Positions 5,748 through 13,744 of a DNA stretch of 28,148 nt are shown here, piece by piece. Origin of the DNA: VRUE01 sp036525295 (GTDB taxonomy: Bacteria; Actinomycetota; Thermoleophilia; Solirubrobacterales; 70-9). The notes under the pieces were generated by a model. It did not search any database and was not told where the DNA came from. It worked only from the letters and a program-made list of their open reading frames with translations. The stretch spans positions 1 through 28,148 of the forward strand of contig DATDAQ010000084.1 in assembly GCA_036525295.1 (NCBI GenBank), given 5' to 3'. Numbering within the stretch: the stretch's first letter is position 1; each line of letters opens with the position of its first letter. A program made the translations under genes and the position numbers.

Positions 5748-8189
5748 ATGGCTAAACGAATGCCCGATTCGAGCCGATACCCGCTGACGATGCAGATCGA
5801 GTCCTTGACACCCACTCTGGGCTCACCCCGCCGGGGGCCGCGGTTGCTCGGCTGCGCCGGCGCAGCTCTTGCCGCGCTCCTGTTGGCAGCCTGGTTCGCT
5901 GCCTCGCCCGCCGCCGCCTCCACGATCATCTACAACGGGATCGCGGCCGACGGCCATGTCGCCTTCTTCAGCACCGAAGAAGCGCTCGTCTCTGGCGACA
6001 CCGATAACGAACGCGACGTGTACGCGCGCTCCTACGACGAAGCGCTGGAACGCTATGTAACGCGCGAGGTCTCGGTTGGCCCGACCGGAGGCAACGACGC
6101 CCTGCCGGTCCAGTACGACGCCGTCTCGGCCGGCGGCGACGAGGTCTTCTTCGCGACCAAAGAGCCGCTGGTCGGCATCGACACCGATCACCGCACCGAC
6201 ATCTACCGGCGCGAGCTGAGCACCAACACGACGACGCTCGTCTCGCGTGGGGCGGCATCGTGCGAACCAAAAGGCTGCGGCAGCGGCGCCTTCGACGCCA
6301 GCTTCGCGCCGGGCGGCCTCACCGCCGACGGCGAAGAGCTCTTCTTCGTCACCGACGAGAAGCTCGCCACCGCCGACGAAGACAGCTCGCCGGACATCTA
6401 CGTGCGCGACCTGGGGGCGGGCACGACTGCGCTGGTATCGGAAGGCGCGGCCGGGTGCCTGGGAGAAGGTTGTGGCAACGAGGCCTTCGGGGTCTCCTTC
6501 AACGCCGTCTCGGCGGACGGCTCGGCCGCGGTCTTCAGCAGCAACGAGCCACTGTCCGAAGAAGACGAAGACGAGCTCCAGGATCTCTACGTGCGCGATC
6601 TGGAGGACGGGGCTACGCAGCTCGCCTCGACTCCCGGCACTTGTCCCGGCAGCGTCGACTGCAAAGCCGTCTACGGCGGCGTCGCGGGCGATGGCTCCCA
6701 CGTCTTCTTCGAGAGCAGCGAACAGATCTCCGAAGAAGACGAAGACGAATCCCAGGACGTCTACGGCTGGACGCCGGGTGGCGGGGCAGCGCTCGCGTCC
6801 CTCGGCCCCGAAGGCGGCAACGGAACCCCCAACGCGACCTTCGCCCGCAGCTCGGCGGACGGCGCGGCGGTCTTCTTCGAGACCAGCGAGCAGCTGACCT
6901 CCACCGACGAAGACTCCTCACAGGACGTCTACGAGCGCTCCGGCGGGGAAACCACCCTGGTCTCGACCGGCCCCGAAGGCGGCAACGGCGCCTTCAACGC
7001 CTCCCTGCGGTGGGTCTCGCCGGACGGCTCCAACGCGGCGGCGCTCTTCAGCACGGCCGAGCAGCTGACCGGCGCGGATGAAGACTCCTCGGTTGACGTC
7101 TACGAGCGCTCCGCCGGTGTCACCGCCCTGGTCTCGACCAGCCCCGAAGGCGGCAACGGCGCCCCCGACGCGCTCTTCGCCGGCGCTTCCCACGACGGCT
7201 CCCACGTCTTCTTCATCACCCTCGAGAAACTGATTGCCGAAGACACGGATTCCAGCTCAGATATCTACAAGCGCCACGAAGGCGCCACGACGCTGATCTC
7301 GACGGGCCCCGAAGGGGGGAATGGAGCGTTTGGCTCCGGCCTCCCCGAAAACGGCAAGGGCGTTTCGAAAGAAGGCGACCGGGTCTTCTTCACGACCGAC
7401 GAGAGGTTGACCGAAGGCGACCCCGACGCCGAGACCGACATCTACGAACGCACGGGCTCGACCACGCGTCTGGTCTCGGTCGGAAACCTGCTGGCGCTGG
7501 GTCCCGTTGCGCCGGCCCTGACCGCGACCAACCCGAAATCCCCCGGTGCCTCTACTTCGCCCTCGATCCTCGGCCAAGCCGAGCCGGAAACCTGGATCAA
7601 GCTGTACGCGACCTTCGACTGCTCGGGCGAGCCCGTGGCCCAGGGCACCGTGGAAGAGCTGGCTGGAACCGGCCTGGCGGTGACGGTGGCGGAAGGCTCG
7701 ACGACGAGCTTCCGCGCCACCGCGGAAGCGGGTGGGCTCGTCTCGCCCTGCTCGAGCCCGATCTCCTACAAACAGGAAACTCCTCCGCCGCCGCCCCCCC
7801 CACCTCCCCCGCCCCCGGGTGAAGAAGAAGGCTCCGGAGGGGGCAGCACCGGCGGCGGCTCGGGAAGCGGCTCCGGGGGTATCGGTGGCTCAGGCACCAA
7901 GACGCACGACGGCGGCATCGCCTACGTCGCGCCGGAGACGCTGATCACCTTCGGGCCCGCCTCGAAGACGAAGAAGCGCAAGGTCGCCTTCCGCTTCTCC
8001 GACGGGACCGGCCAGCCGGGGACCAGCTTCTCCTGCAAGGTCGACCGCCAGCGCTGGAAGGCCTGCAGCTCGCCGATGCGGGTGGCGAAGCTCGCGCTCG
8101 GCCGTCACGTCTTCGCGGTCAAGTCGGTAAACGCCGTTGGCACCTGGGACAGCCAGCCGGCCAAGCGCGCCTTCAAGGTGGTGCGATGA
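5748..8189 (+). CDS. Secreted beta-propeller-like protein in pilus operon (PilY1-like candidate)
   Basis: The protein has 813 residues from ATG 5748; ATG 5790 is an alternative start, and an upstream TTG would overlap the terminator. A signal peptide is visible (Arg-rich region, hydrophobic stretch about 33-52, cleavage near AAA57). About eight or nine repeats of 50-60 residues follow, with the pattern ADGxxVFF, ExL, DxDxxxDIYxR, then LVSxGPEGGNGA. This matches the PD40/TolB-like propeller repeat style. The repeated acidic DxDxxxD groups could bind calcium (inference). A linker with 12 consecutive prolines (679-690) and a Gly/Ser tract lead to a C-terminal Ig-like domain (FSCKVDRQRWKACSSP) common in actinobacterial surface proteins. 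Its stop overlaps the next prepilin start (ATGA). Together this suggests a pilus-associated adhesin or sensor. Confidence 0.8.
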   Translation: MAKRMPDSSRYPLTMQIESLTPTLGSPRRGPRLLGCAGAALAALLLAAWFAASPAAASTIIYNGIAADGHVAFFSTEEALVSGDTDNERDVYARSYDEALERYVTREVSVGPTGGNDALPVQYDAVSAGGDEVFFATKEPLVGIDTDHRTDIYRRELSTNTTTLVSRGAASCEPKGCGSGAFDASFAPGGLTADGEELFFVTDEKLATADEDSSPDIYVRDLGAGTTALVSEGAAGCLGEGCGNEAFGVSFNAVSADGSAAVFSSNEPLSEEDEDELQDLYVRDLEDGATQLASTPGTCPGSVDCKAVYGGVAGDGSHVFFESSEQISEEDEDESQDVYGWTPGGGAALASLGPEGGNGTPNATFARSSADGAAVFFETSEQLTSTDEDSSQDVYERSGGETTLVSTGPEGGNGAFNASLRWVSPDGSNAAALFSTAEQLTGADEDSSVDVYERSAGVTALVSTSPEGGNGAPDALFAGASHDGSHVFFITLEKLIAEDTDSSSDIYKRHEGATTLISTGPEGGNGAFGSGLPENGKGVSKEGDRVFFTTDERLTEGDPDAETDIYERTGSTTRLVSVGNLLALGPVAPALTATNPKSPGASTSPSILGQAEPETWIKLYATFDCSGEPVAQGTVEELAGTGLAVTVAEGSTTSFRATAEAGGLVSPCSSPISYKQETPPPPPPPPPPPPGEEEGSGGGSTGGGSGSGSGGIGGSGTKTHDGGIAYVAPETLITFGPASKTKKRKVAFRFSDGTGQPGTSFSCKVDRQRWKACSSPMRVAKLALGRHVFAVKSVNAVGTWDSQPAKRAFKVVR

Positions 8190-8764
8190 GGGCGGCGCTG
8201 AACGCGAGGCTCGCCGGGCGCCAGCGCGAGGCTGGCTTCACCTTGATCGAGCTGCTCGTCGCCTCGACCATGGGCGTGGTCGTGCTCGGCGCGGTCGGCT
8301 CGCTGGTCGTTAGCGCGATGAAGACCCAGCCGCAGATCAGCGAGCGGGCGCAGACGGTCTCGACCGCGCGCTGGGTGCTGGAGCGGCTGACGCGCGAGAT
8401 CCGCAACGGGGTCAAAGTCGACAAAGCGACCGCCTCCTCGGTGTCGTTCGAAACATACGTCCGCCGCAGCACCTGCGGGGGCAGCGGGATGCTCGCGAGC
8501 ACGTCGGCCGCGATCAAATGCGAGGTGACCTACACATGCTCGACGACCACGTGCACGCGGATCGAGGCCGCCCCAGGCGTCTACACGGGCACGCCGAGGA
8601 CGATCTTCGAAGGGATCGGCAGCAGCAGCGTGTTCAGCTACGTTCCAAACGCCGCCGAAGCCACTTACATCAAGGTGACCCTGACCATGCCGAACCCGCG
8701 CGGGCCGGCGGCCCTGACCGTCTCCGACGGCGCCAGCCTGCGCAACGCGACCCTCACCTACTGA
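8186..8764 (+). CDS. Minor prepilin, PilW/GspJ-like
   Basis: The 192 residues begin with a 17-residue leader ending in Gly, then FTLIELLVASTMGVVVLGAVG. PilD cleavage is at G17/F18, with Glu at mature position 5. The motif ARWVLERLTREIRNG after the helix is typical of PilW/GspJ-type minor pilins. The globular part has several cysteines (CGG, KCEVTYTCSTTTC) that may form disulfides. The start overlaps the propeller stop as ATGA and the stop overlaps the next prepilin (TGATG), so the three are translationally coupled. Minor pilins of this class prime assembly and sit at the pilus tip. Confidence 0.88.
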   Translation: MRAALNARLAGRQREAGFTLIELLVASTMGVVVLGAVGSLVVSAMKTQPQISERAQTVSTARWVLERLTREIRNGVKVDKATASSVSFETYVRRSTCGGSGMLASTSAAIKCEVTYTCSTTTCTRIEAAPGVYTGTPRTIFEGIGSSSVFSYVPNAAEATYIKVTLTMPNPRGPAALTVSDGASLRNATLTY

Positions 8765-10173
8765 TGCGGCGAACGGACGAGAGAGAGGCGGGCTTCACGA
8801 TCGTCGAGGTGCTGGTTGCCTCGGTGCTCCTGGTGATCGGGGCGTTCACGACCTTCGCCCTGCTCAGCGCGGCGAACCGCAACACCGACCGAGCCAAGCA
8901 GACCCAGGTCGCGCTGAACCTGGCCCAGCAGGAACTCGAGGCGCTGCGCAGCCTCACCAACGAAGAACTGGCGCTGACGGCGACGCCGCCGCACTCCAAC
9001 GACGCGCTCGACCCCGACTACCGTGTCTCCAGCAGCGGTACCTTTGCCGTGGTCAGGGAGCCGCGCGGCTCCTACCGCAAACTGGTCGTCAACGGGGGCG
9101 AAATCGAAGGCGAATCGGGTGAGACGGTGGAAGGCGGCGTCGTCGTCCCATCCGAATCCTTCGAAAACGGCGACGTCAGCGGCACGGTCCATCGCTACGT
9201 GCTCTGGCGCAACGACGAAGCCTGCGGGTCCGCCTGTCCCACCTCGCAGGACTTCAAGCAGATCGTCGTCGCGATCAAGCTGGACACGCCCGGCAACCAG
9301 GCGGGTGAGAGGGGCTACGTCGAAGCCCAGTCCGACTTCGTCGACCCCACCGACAGCTCCGAAAACGACCCGGCGCCCGACTCCGAAGGCAACCTGGTCA
9401 CCGCGCAGCAGTTCTTCCTCACCGACACCCCGTGCGGGGAAGGCGGGGAAACGGAACGGGTGGACATCACCAGCGACCACCTCCTCCACAACACCCTCGG
9501 CACCTGTGCCAGCGGGCTGCAGACCGGAACCACGCTCGGGGCGCCGGATGCGCTGCTGCTCGGCGGCCCTCCGGACCCGGCCCCGGAAGACCCCACCAGC
9601 CCGGTGCTGCACGACTACTCCGACGACACCTACCTGGAGCCCACGCCGGACACCGACAAGGGGGTTCAGATCCGCAAAGACGACACCAGCGGCTGCCACT
9701 ACACGCCGGCCGGGACCACCAACCCCGAGAGCCAGGTTCACCGCTGGGTTACCGACCCGATGGAAGCGGACTTCAAAATGACCGAAAAGGCGACGCTCGA
9801 GTTCTACACACGGACGCTGAACGACGAACTCTATACCGGCACGGTTTGCGTCTACCTCTTCAAACGCAGCGAAGTCGGCTCGCCGCCGGAAGCGACCGAC
9901 ACGCAGCTGACCAACAAAGTCGGTGGCACCGGCTACTGGACCTACACACCCGAAAAAAACGATTACTGGCCGCGCTTCGAATGGAAGAAGGTGCGGTTGA
10001 CGATGGCCTTCAACGAAGCGCCGTATACGATCCACGCCGACGAACGGCTGGGGGTGGCTCTCAGTGTCGAGCGGAGCAACACGCCGGCCGACGCGATCCC
10101 GATCATGTACGACCACCCCAACTACCCGACCCGGATCGAGGTCGACACCAGCACGCCGATCGAAGGCGGCTAA
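8764..10173 (+). CDS. Minor prepilin (PilV/GspI-like) with large C-terminal extension
   Basis: The start is ATG 8764, sharing a base with the previous stop. The open frame extends further upstream, but the prepilin leader fixes this start. The 469 residues open with a 10-residue leader ending in Gly, then FTIVEVLVASVLLVIGAF, with cleavage at G10/F11 and Glu at +5. The QVALNLAQQELEALRSL helix is typical of PilV/GspI. Such pilins are usually about 130-200 residues, whereas this one carries about 300 extra. The tail includes a predicted beta-rich region (about 270-469, with ATLEFYTRTL and RLGVALSVERS near its end) that resembles jelly-roll/CBM-like surface domains. A tip adhesin role is inferred. 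Codon use shifts to GAA/AAA in the exposed part. Confidence 0.85.
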   Translation: MRRTDEREAGFTIVEVLVASVLLVIGAFTTFALLSAANRNTDRAKQTQVALNLAQQELEALRSLTNEELALTATPPHSNDALDPDYRVSSSGTFAVVREPRGSYRKLVVNGGEIEGESGETVEGGVVVPSESFENGDVSGTVHRYVLWRNDEACGSACPTSQDFKQIVVAIKLDTPGNQAGERGYVEAQSDFVDPTDSSENDPAPDSEGNLVTAQQFFLTDTPCGEGGETERVDITSDHLLHNTLGTCASGLQTGTTLGAPDALLLGGPPDPAPEDPTSPVLHDYSDDTYLEPTPDTDKGVQIRKDDTSGCHYTPAGTTNPESQVHRWVTDPMEADFKMTEKATLEFYTRTLNDELYTGTVCVYLFKRSEVGSPPEATDTQLTNKVGGTGYWTYTPEKNDYWPRFEWKKVRLTMAFNEAPYTIHADERLGVALSVERSNTPADAIPIMYDHPNYPTRIEVDTSTPIEGG

Positions 10174-10176
10174 CGC

Positions 10177-10929
10177 ATGGCCGCCGCCGCGGCGCTCGCC
10201 CTCTTCGGAGGGCTCATCATCGGCAGCTTCGTCACCGTCGTCGCGCACCGGGTGCCGCGGGGGGAATCGATCGTCGGGCCGCGCTCGCGCTGCCCGGCCT
10301 GTGGGGCGCAGATCGCCGCCTACGACAACCTGCCGGTGGTGTCCTGGGTGCTGCTGCGGGGGCGGGGGCGCTGCTGCGGAGTCCCGATCTCGCCCCGCTA
10401 TCCGCTGACCGAGCTTGCCCTGGGGGCGCTCTACGCGGCGACCGTCCTGGTCTTCTGGGACGAGCCGGCTGAGATCGCCCTCGGCCTCGTCTTCGTCACC
10501 ACCCTGGTTGCGGTCACGCTGACCGACCTCGAGCAGCGGATCATCCCCAACAAGATCCTGATCGTCGCCGCGGTCCTCGGTGTCGCGATCGCCGCGACCG
10601 GCGACCCCGGCAGCCTGCCGGAGCGGACGATCGCCGCGGCGGCTGCGGGCGGCCTGCTCTTCGGTGCCGCGCTCGTCTACCCGCGCGGGATGGGGCTGGG
10701 GGACGTCAAGCTCGCGGCGGTGATGGGCCTCTTCCTCGGACGCAATGTGGCTCCGGCGATCCTCGTCGCCCTCCTCGCCGGCTCCTTCGTCGGCCTGGCG
10801 ATGATCGCCCGCGACGGGGCCGCCGCGCGCAAGAAGGCGATTCCCTTTGGGCCTTTCCTCGCCCTCGGCGGCGTCGTCGGCTTGCTGGCGGGCGACCAGA
10901 TGGTCGACTGGTACCTCGGCACCTTTTAG
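10177..10929 (+). CDS. pilD: Prepilin peptidase / N-methyltransferase PilD
   Basis: This polytopic membrane aspartyl protease cleaves the leaders of the three prepilins just upstream and usually methylates the new N-terminus. The 250 residues are within the family range. The N-terminal domain has GSFVTVVAHRVPRGES and a cytoplasmic cysteine motif. The peptidase domain holds the two catalytic aspartates, D117 (TDLEQRIIPN) and D176 (GLGDVKLA). The zinc motif is odd: the first pair C39/C42 is normal, but the second is adjacent C66-C67 (GRGRCCG) instead of CxxC. Zinc binding or methyltransferase activity may therefore be altered. The gene starts 3 bp after the preceding stop. Confidence 0.95.
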   Translation: MAAAAALALFGGLIIGSFVTVVAHRVPRGESIVGPRSRCPACGAQIAAYDNLPVVSWVLLRGRGRCCGVPISPRYPLTELALGALYAATVLVFWDEPAEIALGLVFVTTLVAVTLTDLEQRIIPNKILIVAAVLGVAIAATGDPGSLPERTIAAAAAGGLLFGAALVYPRGMGLGDVKLAAVMGLFLGRNVAPAILVALLAGSFVGLAMIARDGAAARKKAIPFGPFLALGGVVGLLAGDQMVDWYLGTF

Positions 10930-10988
10930 GAGGGGCTGTAGGCGTCCCTCTCAAACGACCGTCCAGGTTTTCCTAGAAATAAGTAGTT

Positions 10989-11017
10989 GCAGGGCGAAAG
11001 GTCTGTGGCCTTCCTGC
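10989..11017 (+). other. Hairpin in the pilM leader
   Basis: GCAGG (10989-10993) pairs with CCTGC (11013-11017). After a GCGA bulge, AAGGTC (10998-11003) pairs with GGCCTT (11007-11012), giving an 11-bp stem with a TGT loop. It lies in the 138-bp gap between pilD and pilM, the longest break in this half of the operon. A short G-rich stretch and TTTT (11036-11039) follow. It could be an attenuator or a structured leader; no known riboswitch class is recognised. Confidence 0.4.
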
Positions 11018-11067
11018 CGATTGGGAAAGGGCGGGTTTTGCTCGGCTCGACCGCTCCCTTCCTCTCA

Positions 11068-12198
11068 ATGCAACTGACAAGGAAAAAGAAGACGACGGCA
11101 GCAGTCGGCCTCGACATCGAGGCCGGCAGCATCGCCGCGGCCGAGGTCAGGCAGAACGGCAGCGCGCCGGTCAGCGAGGCGGCGATCGAGCCGCTGGCGC
11201 CGGGGATCTTCCACGAGGGCGAGGTGGCCGACGCCGACGGCCTGGCCGAGGCCCTGAAGTCGCTCTTCTCCAAGCACAAGCTCCCCAAGCAGGTACGGCT
11301 CGGGGTCGGCAACCAGCGCGTGATCGTGCGCACCCTGCGCATGCCGGCGATCGAGGACCCGAAGGAGATGGATGCGGCAATTCGCTTTCAGGCCCAGGAG
11401 CAGATCCCGATGCCTCTCGACCGGGCTGTGCTCGAGCATCAGGTGGTAGGTGGCGTGCCGGCGGCCGAGGGCACCCAGCCGCAGCTCGACGTGGTGGTGG
11501 TCGCCGCTCGCCAGGACATGGTCCGCTCCTTCCTCGAGCCGATCCGCCGCGCCGGGCTGGAGCCGGTCGGCGTCGACCTCTCCGCCTTCGGGATGATCCG
11601 CGCGCTCGCCGGGGTGGGGGCCAAGGAGGAAGCGGACGGCTCCGGACCCGATGGGGCTGTCGCTGGGACGCCGGCCCAGCCGCTTGGGATGCCGGTCTCC
11701 CAGGACGAAGCGGTCCTCTACTGCAACCTCGGCGACGTGATGAACCTGGCTGTGGCCCGTGGTCGCTCCTGCCTCTTCACCCGTGTCTCCAGCGTCGGCC
11801 TGGAGGGAATCGCCACGCGCCTTTCCTCCGAAACGGACCTGAGTGTCGAGCACGCCACCCAGTGGCTTCGTCACGTCGGGCTCGAAGCCGCTGTAGAGGA
11901 GATCGAGGGGGACCCCACTCTCCTCGCCTCGTCTCGCCGGGTACTCGAGGAGGGCCTGGGCAGCATCGTCGACGAGTTGCGGCTCTCGCTCGACTATTAC
12001 GGCGCACAGGAGAGCGCGGTGCCGGCGGGGCGCATCGTCCTCTGCGGCCCCGGCAGCACGATCCCGGGCCTGGCCGCCCGGATGGAGGAGCTGCTCGGGC
12101 TCGCGGTCGCCGCCTCTTGCCCGCCCGCCCTGTCGGGGTTCGACCCCGCCGCAGCGGCGCGCCTCACCCTTCCCTACGGCCTTGCCCTGGAGCACTGA
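11068..12198 (+). CDS. pilM: Type IV pilus assembly protein PilM
   Basis: This is an actin-fold cytoplasmic ATPase that binds the N-terminal motif of PilN and organises the alignment subcomplex. The 376 residues from ATG 11068 show the phosphate-1 loop VGLDIEAGSIAAAEV and the family patterns RTLRMPAIEDPKEMDAAIRF and QEQIPMPLD. A C-terminal nucleotide-binding turn (VLCGPGSTIPGLAARMEE) follows. In-frame TTG 10987 and GTG 11005 would add up to 27 residues not expected in the family, so ATG 11068 is preferred although its SD is weak. pilN starts 3 bp after the stop. Confidence 0.93.
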   Translation: MQLTRKKKTTAAVGLDIEAGSIAAAEVRQNGSAPVSEAAIEPLAPGIFHEGEVADADGLAEALKSLFSKHKLPKQVRLGVGNQRVIVRTLRMPAIEDPKEMDAAIRFQAQEQIPMPLDRAVLEHQVVGGVPAAEGTQPQLDVVVVAARQDMVRSFLEPIRRAGLEPVGVDLSAFGMIRALAGVGAKEEADGSGPDGAVAGTPAQPLGMPVSQDEAVLYCNLGDVMNLAVARGRSCLFTRVSSVGLEGIATRLSSETDLSVEHATQWLRHVGLEAAVEEIEGDPTLLASSRRVLEEGLGSIVDELRLSLDYYGAQESAVPAGRIVLCGPGSTIPGLAARMEELLGLAVAASCPPALSGFDPAAAARLTLPYGLALEH

Positions 12199-12201
12199 GC
12201 G

Positions 12202-12996
12202 ATGCGCCCCGTCAACCTGATTCCGCTCTCGGACCGGCACGGTCAGAACGCGCCCCTGCGCACCGGCCCCGTCGCCTACATCCTGATCGGCGCGCTGGTC
12301 TTGGCGCTGGCCGGCGTGACCGCGCTGGTGCTGACGGGCAATCAGATCGACGACCGCAAGAGCGAGTTGGCGCAGGTCAAACGCGAAGACGCGGCCGCCA
12401 CGGCGCGCGCCGAAAGCCTCGCTCCCTACGCCCAGTTCGCCGCACTGCACGCCGAGCGGGTGGCGACGATCTCCAGCCTCGCCGACAGCCGCTTCGACTG
12501 GGAGCGAGTGATGCGCGAACTGTCCTTGATCCTGCCCCATGACGTCTGGCTGGTCAGCCTCGACGCGAGCGCGTCCTCCGGTGCGGAAGGTTCGAGCGGC
12601 GGATCGGGTGGCGGGTCGGTAGGCGGCTCGATAGCCGGCCCGTCGCTGACGCTCGGTGGCTGTGCCGCCGGTCAGGAAGCCGTGGCGGGCTTTGTCACCG
12701 CGCTCAAAGACATCGACGGGGTTACGCGCGTCGGCGTCGAATCCGCCGAACTGGCGAACCAGGAAGAGGGGGCCGGCAGCGCCTCCGAATCCGGTTCCGG
12801 TGGAGGGGGCTCCTCCGATTGCCGCACCCGTAGCTTCATCGCCCAGTTCAGCATCGTGGTCGCCTTCGATGCGGCCCCGGTGCCAGTCACCGGCACCACC
12901 GAAGAAACGGCACCGGTGACGGCGACCGAAAAATCCGAGGCCGCCGCCGAAGAAGTCTCCGGCGAAAGCTCCGAAGAGGGCTCGGAAGGCGGCTGA
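12202..12996 (+). CDS. pilN: Type IV pilus assembly protein PilN
   Basis: This is a bitopic membrane protein linking cytoplasmic PilM to extracytoplasmic PilO. The 264 residues open with RPVNLIP, the conserved PilM-binding motif, followed by a transmembrane helix at about 24-46. A coiled-coil region (about 47-90) and the FDWERVMRELSLILPHDVWL segment typical of PilN come next. A Ser/Gly-rich insert (about 120-150) and an acidic Glu/Ala-rich tail (about 230-264) are additions compared with proteobacterial PilN. It lies 3 bp after pilM and 1 bp before pilO. Confidence 0.92.
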   Translation: MRPVNLIPLSDRHGQNAPLRTGPVAYILIGALVLALAGVTALVLTGNQIDDRKSELAQVKREDAAATARAESLAPYAQFAALHAERVATISSLADSRFDWERVMRELSLILPHDVWLVSLDASASSGAEGSSGGSGGGSVGGSIAGPSLTLGGCAAGQEAVAGFVTALKDIDGVTRVGVESAELANQEEGAGSASESGSGGGGSSDCRTRSFIAQFSIVVAFDAAPVPVTGTTEETAPVTATEKSEAAAEEVSGESSEEGSEGG

Positions 12997-12997
12997 G

Positions 12998-13744
12998 ATG
13001 GGCTCGACGAACAAGCTGATCGCCACGATGCTCGGCGTCGCCGTGCTCGCGGGCGCCTTCTGGATGCTGGCCCTGAGCCCGAAGCGCCAGGAAGCGAGCG
13101 AGCTGTCCGTCCAGGTGAGGCAAGCGCGGGAATCGCTGGCTCAGCACAGCGCCGAAGCCGAGCAGGCCGCCCAGGCCCGCCGGGAGTTCCCGGTCGATTA
13201 TCAGCAGCTCGTCATCCTCGGCAAGGCGGCTCCCGGCGACGACGACGCGGCGTCGCTGCTGGTGCAGCTGAACCAGATCGCGGCTGCCACCGGCGTGCGG
13301 TTCCAGAACATCAGCCTGAACGCCACCAGCGGCGAAGCGCCACCGGCGGCCGCGCCCCCGGCCGCAGGAGCAGGCGGCACGCCTATCTCGGCGACCGAGG
13401 TTGCCGCCTCGACGCTGCCGCTGGGAGCTGCGATCGGCCCGGCCGGCTTGGCCGTGATGCCCTACGAGCTCACTTTCAAGGGTGACTTCTTCCGCGTCGC
13501 CGACTTCGTCAAGGGCCTCGACTCGCTGGTCGAGACCGAAGACGCCAAGGTCGACGTCCACGGGCGCCTGATCACGATCGACGGCTTCTCGCTTGCCGCC
13601 GACTCGAGCGTGGGCTTCCCGGCGCTGGAAGCGACGTTCAAGATCACCACCTTCCTGACGCCGCCGAGCCAGGGTGCGACGCCGGAAAGCCCGGAATCGG
13701 CAACAGGCACGCCGGCCGCGACCACGACGGGAGGCACGCCATGA
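12998..13744 (+). CDS. pilO: Type IV pilus assembly protein PilO
   Basis: This is the heterodimer partner of PilN in the alignment complex. The 248 residues have a transmembrane helix at about 7-25, then a coiled coil (about 30-65) with FPVDYQQLVILGKAAP, then a ferredoxin-like globular domain (LLVQLNQIAAATGVRFQNISL and MPYELTFKGDFFRVADFVKGLD). An Ala/Pro-rich insert splits the globular domain and the tail is Thr/Pro-rich. Its stop overlaps the next start (ATGA). Gene order pilM-pilN-pilO supports the call. Confidence 0.92.
   Translation: MGSTNKLIATMLGVAVLAGAFWMLALSPKRQEASELSVQVRQARESLAQHSAEAEQAAQARREFPVDYQQLVILGKAAPGDDDAASLLVQLNQIAAATGVRFQNISLNATSGEAPPAAAPPAAGAGGTPISATEVAASTLPLGAAIGPAGLAVMPYELTFKGDFFRVADFVKGLDSLVETEDAKVDVHGRLITIDGFSLAADSSVGFPALEATFKITTFLTPPSQGATPESPESATGTPAATTTGGTP

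Noticed and set aside
10987..11067. TTG 10987 as start of PilM
   Set aside because: It would add 27 residues ahead of the usual PilM start, and the region forms a hairpin; ATG 11068 matches the family length.
11065..13026. Antisense open frame of 653 codons opposite pilM and pilN
   Set aside because: A shadow of two clear pilus genes with overlapping starts and stops; no recognisable motif.
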